From Aquiflexum sp. TKW24L (GTDB lineage: Bacteria > Bacteroidota > Bacteroidia > Cytophagales > Cyclobacteriaceae), in the NCBI RefSeq assembly GCF_023502205.1, contig NZ_JAMFLG010000029.1, positions 1 through 59,972 of the forward strand: a stretch of DNA of 59,972 nucleotides, given 5' to 3'. The notes below the pieces were generated by a model. That model was not told where the DNA came from. It worked only from the letters and a program-made list of their open reading frames with translations, and ran no database searches. The position numbers and the translations under genes are program-made. This document shows, piece after piece, positions 18,754 through 26,788 of the stretch. How positions within the stretch are numbered: position 1 is the stretch's first letter; each line of letters starts with the position of its first letter.

Positions 18754-20079
18754 ATGAGAGATGACCGTCCAATCCTCGTGAAGAATGACCCAAAAACCAT
18801 TAATGCTTGGGCCATGTATGATTGGTCCAACTCCGCTTATTCCTTAGTGATCGCATCGGCGATTTTCCCAGCTTATTACAACTCTATCACAACTACCGAG
18901 TATGGGAGCAAAATCACAGTTTTCGGGTTGGAGATCGAAAACACTGCCGCCTACTCGATCAACCTAGGCCTTGCTTTTGGGATCATTGCCCTGGTTTCTC
19001 CCTTGCTTTCTTCGATTTCAGATTACTACAGTATTCAGAAAAGGTTCATGCAGTTCTTCTGCTACCTTGGAGCTATTGGTTGTTCTTTGCTGTTCTTTTT
19101 TGATGGGCCCGAAATGGTTCACTTCGGATTGGCCTGCATGATGTTGGCTACGATTGGTTATTCGGGGAGCATCGTTTTTTACAATTCATACCTTCCTGCG
19201 ATTGCTACCGAAGACCAACAGGACAAAGTCAGCGCGAGAGGCTATGCTTTTGGCTACATTGGTTCGACGACATTGCTACTCCTCAATCTTGCTGCCATCC
19301 TCAATCAGGAAGCGCTTGGCGTAGAAGATGGTTCGCTGCTGCCAAGGGTTTCTTTTCTCCTTACCGGCATATGGTGGTTTGGATTTGCACAGATCCCTTT
19401 TCGAAAACTCCCAAAAGGAATCTATACCAAAACAACCACCGAGAGGAAATTTCTCCTCAACGGATATCAGGAATTGGCAAAAATATGGGAAACGCTAAAA
19501 AATGAGCCCAAATTAAAGATGTACCTGATGAGCTTTTTCTTCTATATCATGGGAGTTCAGACGGTGATGTTTATGGCAGCTTCCTTTGGAGAAAAAGAAG
19601 TAGGAATGGGAATGACGCAATTGATCATTACAATCCTTTTATTGGAATATGTAGGTATTGTCGGCGCTTTCCTGTTTGCTTGGATTTCCAAAAAGTTGGG
19701 AAACCTACAGGCTTTGATCATTGCGGTGACCATCTGGATTTTTGTATGCATCGGCAGTTATTTTATTCAAACGGCCTTCCACTTTTACATAGCAGGATTT
19801 TTTATTGGGATGGTGATGGGTGGTATCCAATCTTTGTCACGATCAACCTACGCCAAGTTTATCCCCAAAACGGAAAACAATGCTGGCTATTTCAGCTTCT
19901 TTGATGTCTGCGAAAAGTTGGCGATGATGTGCGGACTTGTGATGTGGGGATTTATGGACAACCTCACCGGAAGTATGCGCAATTCTATCATTGCATTGGC
20001 CATATGGTTTTCAGTTGGGCTTGTTCTTCTGATTGTCGTCCGGAAAATAGAGAAGCGGGAAATACCTGCCCTGGCTTGA
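18754..20079 (+). CDS. MFS transporter, UMF1 (Atg22-like) family
   Basis: 441 residues with twelve predicted membrane helices. The N-terminus INAWAMYDWSNSAYSLVIASAIFPAYY is diagnostic of the UMF1 family, related to the yeast vacuolar effluxer Atg22. Further marks are ISDYYSIQKRFM after helix 3 and SRSTYAKFIPKTENNAGYFSF in the second half. The substrate is unknown; amino-acid or sugar export is usually proposed. The length is normal. The start 65 bp after the pyrophosphatase stop suggests possible cotranscription. Confidence 0.9.
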   Translation: MRDDRPILVKNDPKTINAWAMYDWSNSAYSLVIASAIFPAYYNSITTTEYGSKITVFGLEIENTAAYSINLGLAFGIIALVSPLLSSISDYYSIQKRFMQFFCYLGAIGCSLLFFFDGPEMVHFGLACMMLATIGYSGSIVFYNSYLPAIATEDQQDKVSARGYAFGYIGSTTLLLLNLAAILNQEALGVEDGSLLPRVSFLLTGIWWFGFAQIPFRKLPKGIYTKTTTERKFLLNGYQELAKIWETLKNEPKLKMYLMSFFFYIMGVQTVMFMAASFGEKEVGMGMTQLIITILLLEYVGIVGAFLFAWISKKLGNLQALIIAVTIWIFVCIGSYFIQTAFHFYIAGFFIGMVMGGIQSLSRSTYAKFIPKTENNAGYFSFFDVCEKLAMMCGLVMWGFMDNLTGSMRNSIIALAIWFSVGLVLLIVVRKIEKREIPALA

Positions 20080-20282
20080 TTTTATAAATCCACAAATATT
20101 TCTGATTTGAAAAGATCTTGGTAGGAGATCAAATCTAAAGGCGAAAAACTGAAGACTTCCAAGTTTAGAGGAAATATTGTAGGTTATAAAAACCCTAATC
20201 AGAAACTAACAATTTAGCAAATTGTGTAAAAAAAATAATAGCGGAATTTCCATAAATTGGACCTTCACTTTAATCAATCAAC

Positions 20283-20646
20283 ATGAAAAAAATTAGCCTT
20301 TATTTTCATTCTAATATTTGCCACAGGAACTGATTTTCTTTTTGCCCAAACCTCCACCAACGTGAAAGGAACTTGGATCATGAATGTCGAAACAAGTGCC
20401 GGCAGCGGTTCACCTACTTTTGTCCTTGAGCATCTGGATGCCACCAATCTAAAGGGGACTTATTCCGGTCAATTGGGAGATTATGATGTAAGAGGAACAC
20501 TCAAAGGCAATCACATTCACCTTGAATTCAGCATAAGTGGGGAAATCATTGAATATGATGGGACCGTAACAGGAAATGAGATGAAGGGAAAAGTGAAATT
20601 GGGAACGATGGCTGAAGGAACTTTTACAGGAAAAAAGAAGGAATAA
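20283..20646 (+). CDS. Small secreted beta-rich protein with frameshifted start
   Basis: The body, in frame from a GTG at 20362, is about 94 residues of Gly/Thr-rich beta sequence (LKGTYSGQLGDYDVRGTLKG, YDGTVTGNEMKGKVKLG) ending GKKKE. Upstream in the same frame a perfect signal peptide can be read (KKLAFIFILIFATGTDFLFAQ), but the ATG at 20283 is one base out of frame: ATG is followed by seven A where six would join it to the peptide. Either the run of A has gained a base (slippage or sequencing error) or the gene is broken. The product family is not recognised. A terminator at 20681 follows. Confidence 0.6.
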
Positions 20647-20680
20647 AAATATATTTTTGGAAAGGATGAGCAAATCCGAA

Positions 20681-20718
20681 AACAACAAAACCTGAGCATT
20701 TGCCCAGGTTTTGTTGTT
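20681..20718. terminator. Bidirectional terminator between convergent genes
   Basis: A 14-bp stem (AACAACAAAACCTG / CAGGTTTTGTTGTT) with a 10-nt loop lies between the convergent small secreted protein gene and the DUF1080 gene. The arms are A-rich on one side and T-rich on the other, fitting termination in both directions. Confidence 0.75.
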
Positions 20719-20740
20719 TGTCAATGAATTTTATAGATAT

Positions 20741-21484
20741 CTACAGCTTTTTGATTCTGATGTTCTTAAACCAAACTTCGTCTCCATGGTCCTGAAGAGC
20801 AATTTTACCCCTCTTGTATGTACCAAAACCTGGCATGTCTTTGAATTTGCTTTTGGCGATCAAAGCTTCCCACTCAGGAGTCCAAAGAGTGGTAGACACG
20901 ATCATGACACCGTTGAGATGAAGCTCAAGCTTACCATCTTTAGAAATGATCTCTGCTAGATTCCATTCTCCTACCGGTTTTACAGTCTCTTCACTGCTGA
21001 CGATCAAGTCGTAAAGATCTCCCGCACGGTGGCTGACAATCTTTGCATCTGGATGTCCGTCATTGTCGAGAACCTGCATTTCCATTCCTGTATTCCAAGG
21101 GTAAGTATATGCCGAATCTTCATGAACATATAAAATTATCCCGCTGTTTCCTTTGGAAGCTATTTTCCACTCTACCTGAAAGTGGAAATTGTCAAATTCC
21201 TCATTGGTCACGATGTCACCACCGTCACCTGTCTGCCAACCGGCTTTGTTGGTAGCATCAAGGTAAATAGCACCATCCTGAACTTTCCATGCTTTGCCGA
21301 CTTCTCCTCCACCATACTTGGACCATCCATTGAAAGAAGTACCATCAAAAAGACTGATCCATTCGTTTTCAGTATCAGTTTCTGTTGCCTCAGCAACTTC
21401 AGTTTCTTCGGTCGCCTCTTGATTTCCTCCACAGGCAAATGCCATAGATGCTGAAATCAGGAATATTAAGCCTTGTTTTTTCAT
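20741..21484 (-). CDS. DUF1080 (3-keto-disaccharide hydrolase family) lipoprotein
   Basis: 247 residues with a lipobox (SMAFACGG, Cys18), then an acidic Glu/Thr linker (about 21-42) and a concanavalin-like DUF1080 domain: WISLFDGTSFNGWSKYGGG, FDNFHFQVEWKI, NSGIILYVHED, TGMEMQVLDNDGHPDA, GEWNLAEI and VWFKNIRIKKL. Members of this family include 3-keto-disaccharide/glucoside hydrolases acting after C3 oxidation of the sugar. It is the last gene of a minus-strand set (Gfo/Idh/MocA, isomerase, cytochrome c, DUF1080), starting 2 bp after the cytochrome c stop, so the two are surely cotranscribed. Confidence 0.9.
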   Translation of the reverse strand: MKKQGLIFLISASMAFACGGNQEATEETEVAEATETDTENEWISLFDGTSFNGWSKYGGGEVGKAWKVQDGAIYLDATNKAGWQTGDGGDIVTNEEFDNFHFQVEWKIASKGNSGIILYVHEDSAYTYPWNTGMEMQVLDNDGHPDAKIVSHRAGDLYDLIVSSEETVKPVGEWNLAEIISKDGKLELHLNGVMIVSTTLWTPEWEALIAKSKFKDMPGFGTYKRGKIALQDHGDEVWFKNIRIKKL

Positions 21485-21486
21485 CC

Positions 21487-21915
21487 TTATTTTTTCAAAA
21501 GGAGAACATATTTAACCATTTCTTCTACATCCGCAGGAGCAAGTTGTGGATGGGATGGCATCATGATTTCACCCCAAGTACCCACATGGCCTTCAATCAC
21601 ATGCTTGGTCAATAAAGCAATGTTTTCAGGTGTGTTTTCATATTTGGCAGCCACATCAGCATAGGATGGGCCTACGATTTTTCTCTCTACCATGTGACAA
21701 GCTGTGCAGCCTGCTTCTTTGGTTTTTGCTTGACCTGCGATGAATATCGGGTTGTCTTTGTATTTGTCCTCCAAACTAACAGGAGCTACTGCAGCCGGAG
21801 GGGTTGTGACCGCAGACTCAGTGGTAGTGGTTTCGGAAGTAGAACCTCCACCACAGGAGTAAGTCAACGCGGATACGGCTATTAAGCCAAGAGTCAATGA
21901 TTTAAACAGTTTCAT
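21487..21915 (-). CDS. Small c-type cytochrome lipoprotein
   Basis: 142 residues: lipobox LTYSC (Cys21), a Thr/Ala/Pro-rich linker (about 25-48), then one class I cytochrome c domain with CTACH (Cys70, Cys73, His74) and a likely axial Met in GEIMMPSHPQL (about 118-119). It resembles the cytochrome c-551/552 group. As a membrane-anchored periplasmic electron carrier it is a good acceptor for the GMC dehydrogenases of this region, an inference from context. It lies 22 bp after the isomerase gene and 2 bp before the DUF1080 gene. Confidence 0.9.
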   Translation of the reverse strand: MKLFKSLTLGLIAVSALTYSCGGGSTSETTTTESAVTTPPAAVAPVSLEDKYKDNPIFIAGQAKTKEAGCTACHMVERKIVGPSYADVAAKYENTPENIALLTKHVIEGHVGTWGEIMMPSHPQLAPADVEEMVKYVLLLKK

Positions 21916-21937
21916 AATATATAGGTTAATGGTAATT

Positions 21938-22990
21938 TTAAATTCCTAAGATTTTTTTATTGAAGGCTTCATCAGCACCCGCCGCAGCAAAATCATCAAA
22001 AGCTTTTTCAGTTACCCTGATGATATGGTCTGCGATAAATGGCGCTCCTTCAAGTGCTCCCTGCTCGGGATGTTTGATGGCACATTCCCATTCGAGTACC
22101 GCCCAACCTGAATAGTCGTACTGCGAAAGTTTGCTAAAGATACCACTAAAATCCACCTGACCATCTCCCAAGGACCGGAATCTTCCTGCACGCTGCACCC
22201 AGCCTTGGTATCCTCCATAGACACCTTGCTTGCCTGTCGGATTGAATTCAGCATCTTTGACATGGAACATTTTGATTCTTTCGTGATAGAAATCAATGAA
22301 TTGCAAATAGTCTAGGCACTGTAATACAAAGTGGCTTGGGTCATACAGGATGTTTGCGCGCTTGTGGTTGTTTACTTTCTCCAAAAACATCTCGAAAGTA
22401 ATCCCATCGTGTAAGTCCTCGCCCGGATGAAGTTCATAGCAAACATCTACTCCATATTCTTCGAATGTATCCAAAATAGGCATCCATCTTTTTGCCAATT
22501 CGGTGAATCCAGTATCAACCAAACCAGCCGGACGCTGTGGCCATGGATATACAGTCTGCCACATCAGCGCACCGGAGAAAGTGGCGTGAGCATTCAACCC
22601 GAGATTGGCGGAGGCTTTGGCTGCGAACTTCAACTGTTGGGTCGCCCATTCTGATTTTGCTTTGAGGTTACCGGCAAGGTTTGCGGGGGCAAAGCCATCG
22701 AAAAGCTCGTTGTAAGCAGGATGCGTTGCTACCAATTGACCCTGAAGGTGGGTTGAAAGTTCGGTGATTTCCATACCTGTGGCATTGACGATGCCTTTGA
22801 TTTCATCAGCGTAGGTTTTGCTTTCAGCGGCTTTTTGGAGGTCGATCAACCTTCCATCCCAAGATGGAATTTGTACGCCTTTGTATCCGGCAGCAGACAT
22901 CCACTCACAAATACTCTTCAGGCTGTTGAACGGTGCTTTGTCATCAGCAAACTGCGCCAAAAATACCGCTGGTCCTTTTATAGTTTTCAT
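21938..22990 (-). CDS. Sugar phosphate isomerase/epimerase family TIM-barrel protein (cytosolic)
   Basis: 350 residues with no export signal. The xylose-isomerase-like AP_endonuc_2 fold is shown by GYKGVQIPSWDGRLIDL, TELSTHLQGQLVATHP, VCYELHPGEDLHDG (metal-binding Glu and His), ANILYDPSHFVLQ, IKMFHVKDAEF and WAVLEWECA. Metal ligands are the usual Glu/Asp/His/Glu set. The family isomerises or epimerises sugars and sugar phosphates; linked family members act on keto sugars. The cytochrome c gene follows 22 bp downstream. A 210-bp repeat-filled gap separates it from the Gfo/Idh/MocA gene upstream. Confidence 0.88.
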   Translation of the reverse strand: MKTIKGPAVFLAQFADDKAPFNSLKSICEWMSAAGYKGVQIPSWDGRLIDLQKAAESKTYADEIKGIVNATGMEITELSTHLQGQLVATHPAYNELFDGFAPANLAGNLKAKSEWATQQLKFAAKASANLGLNAHATFSGALMWQTVYPWPQRPAGLVDTGFTELAKRWMPILDTFEEYGVDVCYELHPGEDLHDGITFEMFLEKVNNHKRANILYDPSHFVLQCLDYLQFIDFYHERIKMFHVKDAEFNPTGKQGVYGGYQGWVQRAGRFRSLGDGQVDFSGIFSKLSQYDYSGWAVLEWECAIKHPEQGALEGAPFIADHIIRVTEKAFDDFAAAGADEAFNKKILGI

Positions 22991-23010
22991 AGGTTTATTT
23001 ATTAATGATT

Positions 23011-23200
23011 AGAAAATTTTAAGATTGGAAAATTGGAAAATTATAATGTTAGAAGGTTTTAAGGTTTCAAAGTTTAGGGGGAGATAACATATGCTTCAAG
23101 TGAATTTGGTACTCAGTACTTGATACTTGCTACTAGAATCTTGAGACTTTTTCTTGTCTCTCGCTTCTCAACTCTCGGTTCTCGCCTCTCTCTTCTAATT
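23011..23200. repeat. Intergenic degenerate word repeats (ATTGGAAAATT and CTCGCTTCTC types)
   Basis: From about 23013 the spacer contains GATTGGAAAATTGGAAAATT and relatives, the reverse complement of words at 11338-11428. From about 23098 come TACTCAGTACTTGATACTTG and then CTCGCTTCTCAACTCTCGGTTCTCGCC-like pyrimidine words up to the Gfo/Idh/MocA stop at 23201. There is no convincing gene or terminator. Function unknown. Confidence 0.6.
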
Positions 23201-24367
23201 TTAATATTCTACTGTAAACGGTGTCCATTTCTGATCGGAAGCTGAGCTTGCCAATACATTTTCGATAAAGGCCATCCCCCGGATTCCATCTTCGGCTCCC
23301 GGGAAATCCAACCATTCTGCCTTTGGCTCCTCTCCTTTTCTCAAGGCATAAATAGACCTCGCAAAGTTTCTGTAAATATTGGCAAATGCCTCAATATATC
23401 CTTCCGGATGTCCGGCTGGGGTTCTAGTATTTTCATTGGCCATGGAGCCTAAATATCCATTTCCAGCACGATATATTTCATCCGGCCTGTCCGACCATCT
23501 AAGTCGCAATGTATTGTTATCTTCCTGCATCCATTCCAATCCACCTTTTTCTCCATAAACACGGATTTTGAGGTTATTTTCACATCCGGCGTCTATTTGG
23601 GATGCTGTCAGGATTCCAGAGGCGTTGTTTTCAAATCGCATCAAAACTGCTCCATCATCATCTATCGGACGTCCTGCTACTTTGATATCAAGGTCTGCAC
23701 AGATTTTAGCGACTTTGATTCCGGATACATATTCCGCAAGATTAAATGCATGCGTACCAATATCGCCAAAGCAACCGGCTTTGCCATTTCTGGCAGGATC
23801 GGTTCTCCATTCCGCCTGTTTATTTTCGTATTCGAGCAGCTTATGTAACCATCCCTGTGGATATTCCACATAGACTTTTCTGACTTCTCCGATGACACCT
23901 TCTGCGATCATTTGCTTCATCTGCTTGATCATGGGATATCCTGTATAGGTATGTGTCAGGCAAAAAAGCTTGTCACTTTTTTTGATGATTTTGTACAACT
24001 CCTTGGCTTCATCATAAGTCAGCGTCATCGGTTTGTCCAAGACAACATGGAACCCCGCTTCCAAAGCTTTCTTGCAGGGATCAAAATGTACATTGTTAGG
24101 AGTGACGATGCTGATGATGTCGATTCTTTCAGATTCGGGCAAAGCCAGTTCTTTTTGGATCATTTCATCATAGGAGGAATAAACTCTTGATGGATCGAGC
24201 ATGAGTTCTTCTCCAGCTTGCCGGGTTTTTTCAGGATTACTGCTAAATGACCCAGCGGTAATTTCTATCAGTCCGTCCATCAGTGCTGCACTGCGGTGGA
24301 TGGCACCGATAAATGCACCCGGGCCGCCACCGACCATTCCCATTTTGAGTTTTTTCTGTGCTGCCAT
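23201..24367 (-). CDS. Gfo/Idh/MocA family NAD(P)-dependent oxidoreductase
   Basis: 388 residues. The N-terminal Rossmann motif is MGMVGGGPGAFIGAIHRSAA (about residues 9-28), followed by SIVTPNNVHFDPCKKALEAG and the catalytic-site motif VVLDKPMTLT (Lys replacing the E in EKP-like motifs is normal). A later DIGTHAFNLAEYV gives the active-site His. Such enzymes oxidise or reduce sugars and can reduce 3-keto sugars, which would fit the surrounding GMC/DUF1080 genes; that role is inferred. No signal peptide, so cytosolic. It is the first gene of the minus-strand set, divergent from the MFS permease across a 274-bp region. Confidence 0.92.
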   Translation of the reverse strand: MAAQKKLKMGMVGGGPGAFIGAIHRSAALMDGLIEITAGSFSSNPEKTRQAGEELMLDPSRVYSSYDEMIQKELALPESERIDIISIVTPNNVHFDPCKKALEAGFHVVLDKPMTLTYDEAKELYKIIKKSDKLFCLTHTYTGYPMIKQMKQMIAEGVIGEVRKVYVEYPQGWLHKLLEYENKQAEWRTDPARNGKAGCFGDIGTHAFNLAEYVSGIKVAKICADLDIKVAGRPIDDDGAVLMRFENNASGILTASQIDAGCENNLKIRVYGEKGGLEWMQEDNNTLRLRWSDRPDEIYRAGNGYLGSMANENTRTPAGHPEGYIEAFANIYRNFARSIYALRKGEEPKAEWLDFPGAEDGIRGMAFIENVLASSASDQKWTPFTVEY

Positions 24368-24641
24368 ATTTATTTGGGATTATTGTGATTCAATCTTTGA
24401 TTTATAGGATGAAATTATTTGTAAGATAATTTATGATTTGTTTTCCATGAGAAAAGGAAATAAAATAAATGACCAATTGCAGTAAGATGTTATAAACGGT
24501 AAAGCGAGCAACCACATATTTATTTATTTCAACCACGGTTTCGGAAAAACTAAAATTAAGGCAAAATCCCTGAATTTTAAACAGAAAATTGATACTTTTC
24601 AGTTTCGTACTCTACGTTTACAAACAAAATAACCACGATTT
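24368..24641. promoter_or_regulatory. Divergent intergenic region of the sugar-oxidation island
   Basis: 274 bp separate the Gfo/Idh/MocA gene (minus) and the MFS permease gene (plus), so both promoters should lie here. Near the plus gene, TACGTTTA at 24613-24620 is one base off the -7 consensus, 22 nt before the ATG at 24642. No clear operator palindrome was seen. Confidence 0.35.
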
Positions 24642-25892
24642 ATGCACGCCAAAACCAGAGCCCAGCTTTCATTCATGATGTTCTTGGAATTCTTTGTTTG
24701 GGGATCTTGGTATGTGACTATGGGTACTTTTTTGGTTAACAATCTCGGTGCAACATTTACACAAGTCGGTGCCGCATTTTCCACCCAATCATTTGGTGCC
24801 ATTATCGCTCCTTTTATTATCGGATTGATCGCAGACAGGTATTTCAATGCAGAGAAAATTCTTGGATTTCTGCACTTGATAGGAGCAGTCCTTCTCTATC
24901 TGTGCTATCAGGCCACGAGTTTTGAATTGTTTTATCCATATATTTTCGGATATATGGTGCTTTATATGCCGACTTTGGCTTTGGTCAATTCTGTTTCCTT
25001 CAGGCAAATGAAGGATCCTGAAAAAGAGTTTTCTCCGATTAGGGTTTGGGGAACCATTGGTTGGATCGCATCTGGACTTTCTATCAGTTATATTTTTTTA
25101 TGGGACGAAGTTGGAAATATGTCCGAAGGACTTCTCAAAAACACTTTCCTGATGGCCTCCATTTCCTCAATGATTTTGGGGTTATTTTCATTTACACTTC
25201 CAAAAACCCCTCCAAGAGCCAATAAAAATGAAAAGGTCAAAATAGGAGACTTGATCGGTTTGGATGCTTTGAAGCTACTCAAAGACAAAAACTACGCTAT
25301 TTTCTTTATTTCCTCCATTTTGATCTGTATTCCTTTGGCTTTTTATTTTCAGAATGCTAATCCGTTCTTAGCTGAAATCGGCGTGTCTGACCCTACAGGA
25401 AAGATGACCATCGGACAGGTTTCTGAGGCATTCTTCCTTCTTTTGCTTCCTTTTTTCTTCAAAAGATTTGGATTTAAAATGACCATGGTGGTAGGAATGT
25501 TGGCATGGGTAGTAAGGTATGCTTTGTTCTCGTTGGGAGACGCGGGGGACGGACTTTACTTGCTAATTATTGGGATAGCACTCCATGGAATATGTTATGA
25601 TTTCTTCTTTGTCTCTGGACAAATCTATACAGATTCCAAGGCCGGGGAAAAATTTCAATCATCTGCACAGGGACTTATTACCCTAGCAACCTATGGTTTG
25701 GGGATGCTGATAGGATTTGCTATCGCCGGACAAGTCACTGATTTATATTTGAATGCAGATGGTACACATGATTGGAAGTCCATCTGGATGATTCCATCGG
25801 GTATTGCTATATTAGTGGTACTGATTTTCCTGATTTTCTTTAAGAATGAAACAATGAACAAAAAACCTGAAATTAAACCTCTTGCATCATGA
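24642..25892 (+). CDS. MFS permease, nucleoside:H+ symporter (NupG)-like
   Basis: 416 residues, twelve membrane helices. The N-terminus LSFMMFLEFFVWGSWYVTMGTF, the IGLIADRYF loop, and 'FSPIRVWGTIGWI' are typical of the NHS/NupG branch of the major facilitator superfamily, whose Bacteroidota members often sit in sugar loci. It probably imports a sugar, keto sugar or nucleoside made by the neighbouring enzymes; the actual substrate is unknown. Its stop overlaps the start of the next gene by 4 bp (ATGA), showing translational coupling. Confidence 0.9.
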   Translation: MHAKTRAQLSFMMFLEFFVWGSWYVTMGTFLVNNLGATFTQVGAAFSTQSFGAIIAPFIIGLIADRYFNAEKILGFLHLIGAVLLYLCYQATSFELFYPYIFGYMVLYMPTLALVNSVSFRQMKDPEKEFSPIRVWGTIGWIASGLSISYIFLWDEVGNMSEGLLKNTFLMASISSMILGLFSFTLPKTPPRANKNEKVKIGDLIGLDALKLLKDKNYAIFFISSILICIPLAFYFQNANPFLAEIGVSDPTGKMTIGQVSEAFFLLLLPFFFKRFGFKMTMVVGMLAWVVRYALFSLGDAGDGLYLLIIGIALHGICYDFFFVSGQIYTDSKAGEKFQSSAQGLITLATYGLGMLIGFAIAGQVTDLYLNADGTHDWKSIWMIPSGIAILVVLIFLIFFKNETMNKKPEIKPLAS

Positions 25893-26761
25893 CCCAACTC
25901 AGTAGAAGAAACAGCCTCAAAAAAATACTCATGGGAACTGTAGCAGCCTCGAGCCTGCCTCTTATAAGCGCCCAGGCCGAAAACCTTCCTTACCAGCTCA
26001 AAGGCAATGTCAACCATGCAGTATGTCACTGGCCATTTAATCCAATGACTATCGAGGAGTTATGTATAGAGATCAAGAAAATCGGATTTAATGCCATTGA
26101 CTTGATCGGCCCAAATAATTGGCACATCCTCCAAAAACACGGCGTAGTCTGCTCCTTGTGCAACGGCGCGGATATGGGAATCGTCAAAGGATGGAATGAC
26201 CCCAAAAACCATGAACAGTTGATCAAAGGCTATGAAGAGGTGATTCCATTGGTAGCAAAAGCAGGTTATAAAAACCTGATTGCTTTCAGCGGCAACAGAA
26301 ACGGTATGGATGATGAGACAGGTTTGAAAAATTCTGCCGAAGGACTTAAAAAAATCATGGCCACAGCTGAAAAACACGAAGTGATGATCATCATGGAATT
26401 GCTCAATAGCAAAGTAGACCATGCTGATTATATGTGCGACAAAAGTGCCTGGGGGATAGAACTCTGCAAAATGGTAGATTCTCCAAACCTCAAATTGCTA
26501 TATGACATCTACCACATGCAGATCATGGAAGGTGACCTTATCAGGACAATCAAAAGAGACCATCAGTACTTTGGCCATTACCATACAGCAGGTAATCCAG
26601 GAAGAAATGAAATAGATGAAACGCAGGAGATCTTTTATCCACCGATCGTAAAGGCAATATTAGAGACAGGGTACAAAGGGTATTTCTGTCAGGAATTTGT
26701 ACCAAAGAAGGCGGACAAAATGGCTTCACTTGCCGAAGCAATCAAAATATGTGATTTATAA
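25889..26761 (+). CDS. Exported hydroxypyruvate isomerase-like TIM-barrel protein
   Basis: 290 residues. The start SRRNSLKKILMGTVAASSLP is a twin-arginine-type signal, ending near SAQA. The TIM barrel matches the Hyi group: NHAVCHWPF, IGFNAIDLIGPNNW, NLIAFSGNR, IIMELLNSKVDHADY (Glu ligand), LKLLYDIYHMQIMEGD, GHYHTAGNPGRNEID and GYKGYFCQEFVP (Glu ligand). Known members isomerise hydroxypyruvate or related keto sugars; an exported one is notable and suggests a periplasmic keto-sugar substrate. It starts inside the permease stop (4-bp overlap) and is followed 27 bp later by the GMC gene. Confidence 0.88.
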   Translation: MTQLSRRNSLKKILMGTVAASSLPLISAQAENLPYQLKGNVNHAVCHWPFNPMTIEELCIEIKKIGFNAIDLIGPNNWHILQKHGVVCSLCNGADMGIVKGWNDPKNHEQLIKGYEEVIPLVAKAGYKNLIAFSGNRNGMDDETGLKNSAEGLKKIMATAEKHEVMIIMELLNSKVDHADYMCDKSAWGIELCKMVDSPNLKLLYDIYHMQIMEGDLIRTIKRDHQYFGHYHTAGNPGRNEIDETQEIFYPPIVKAILETGYKGYFCQEFVPKKADKMASLAEAIKICDL

Positions 26762-26788
26762 GTTAAGTAACCTCAACTAATTATTATT

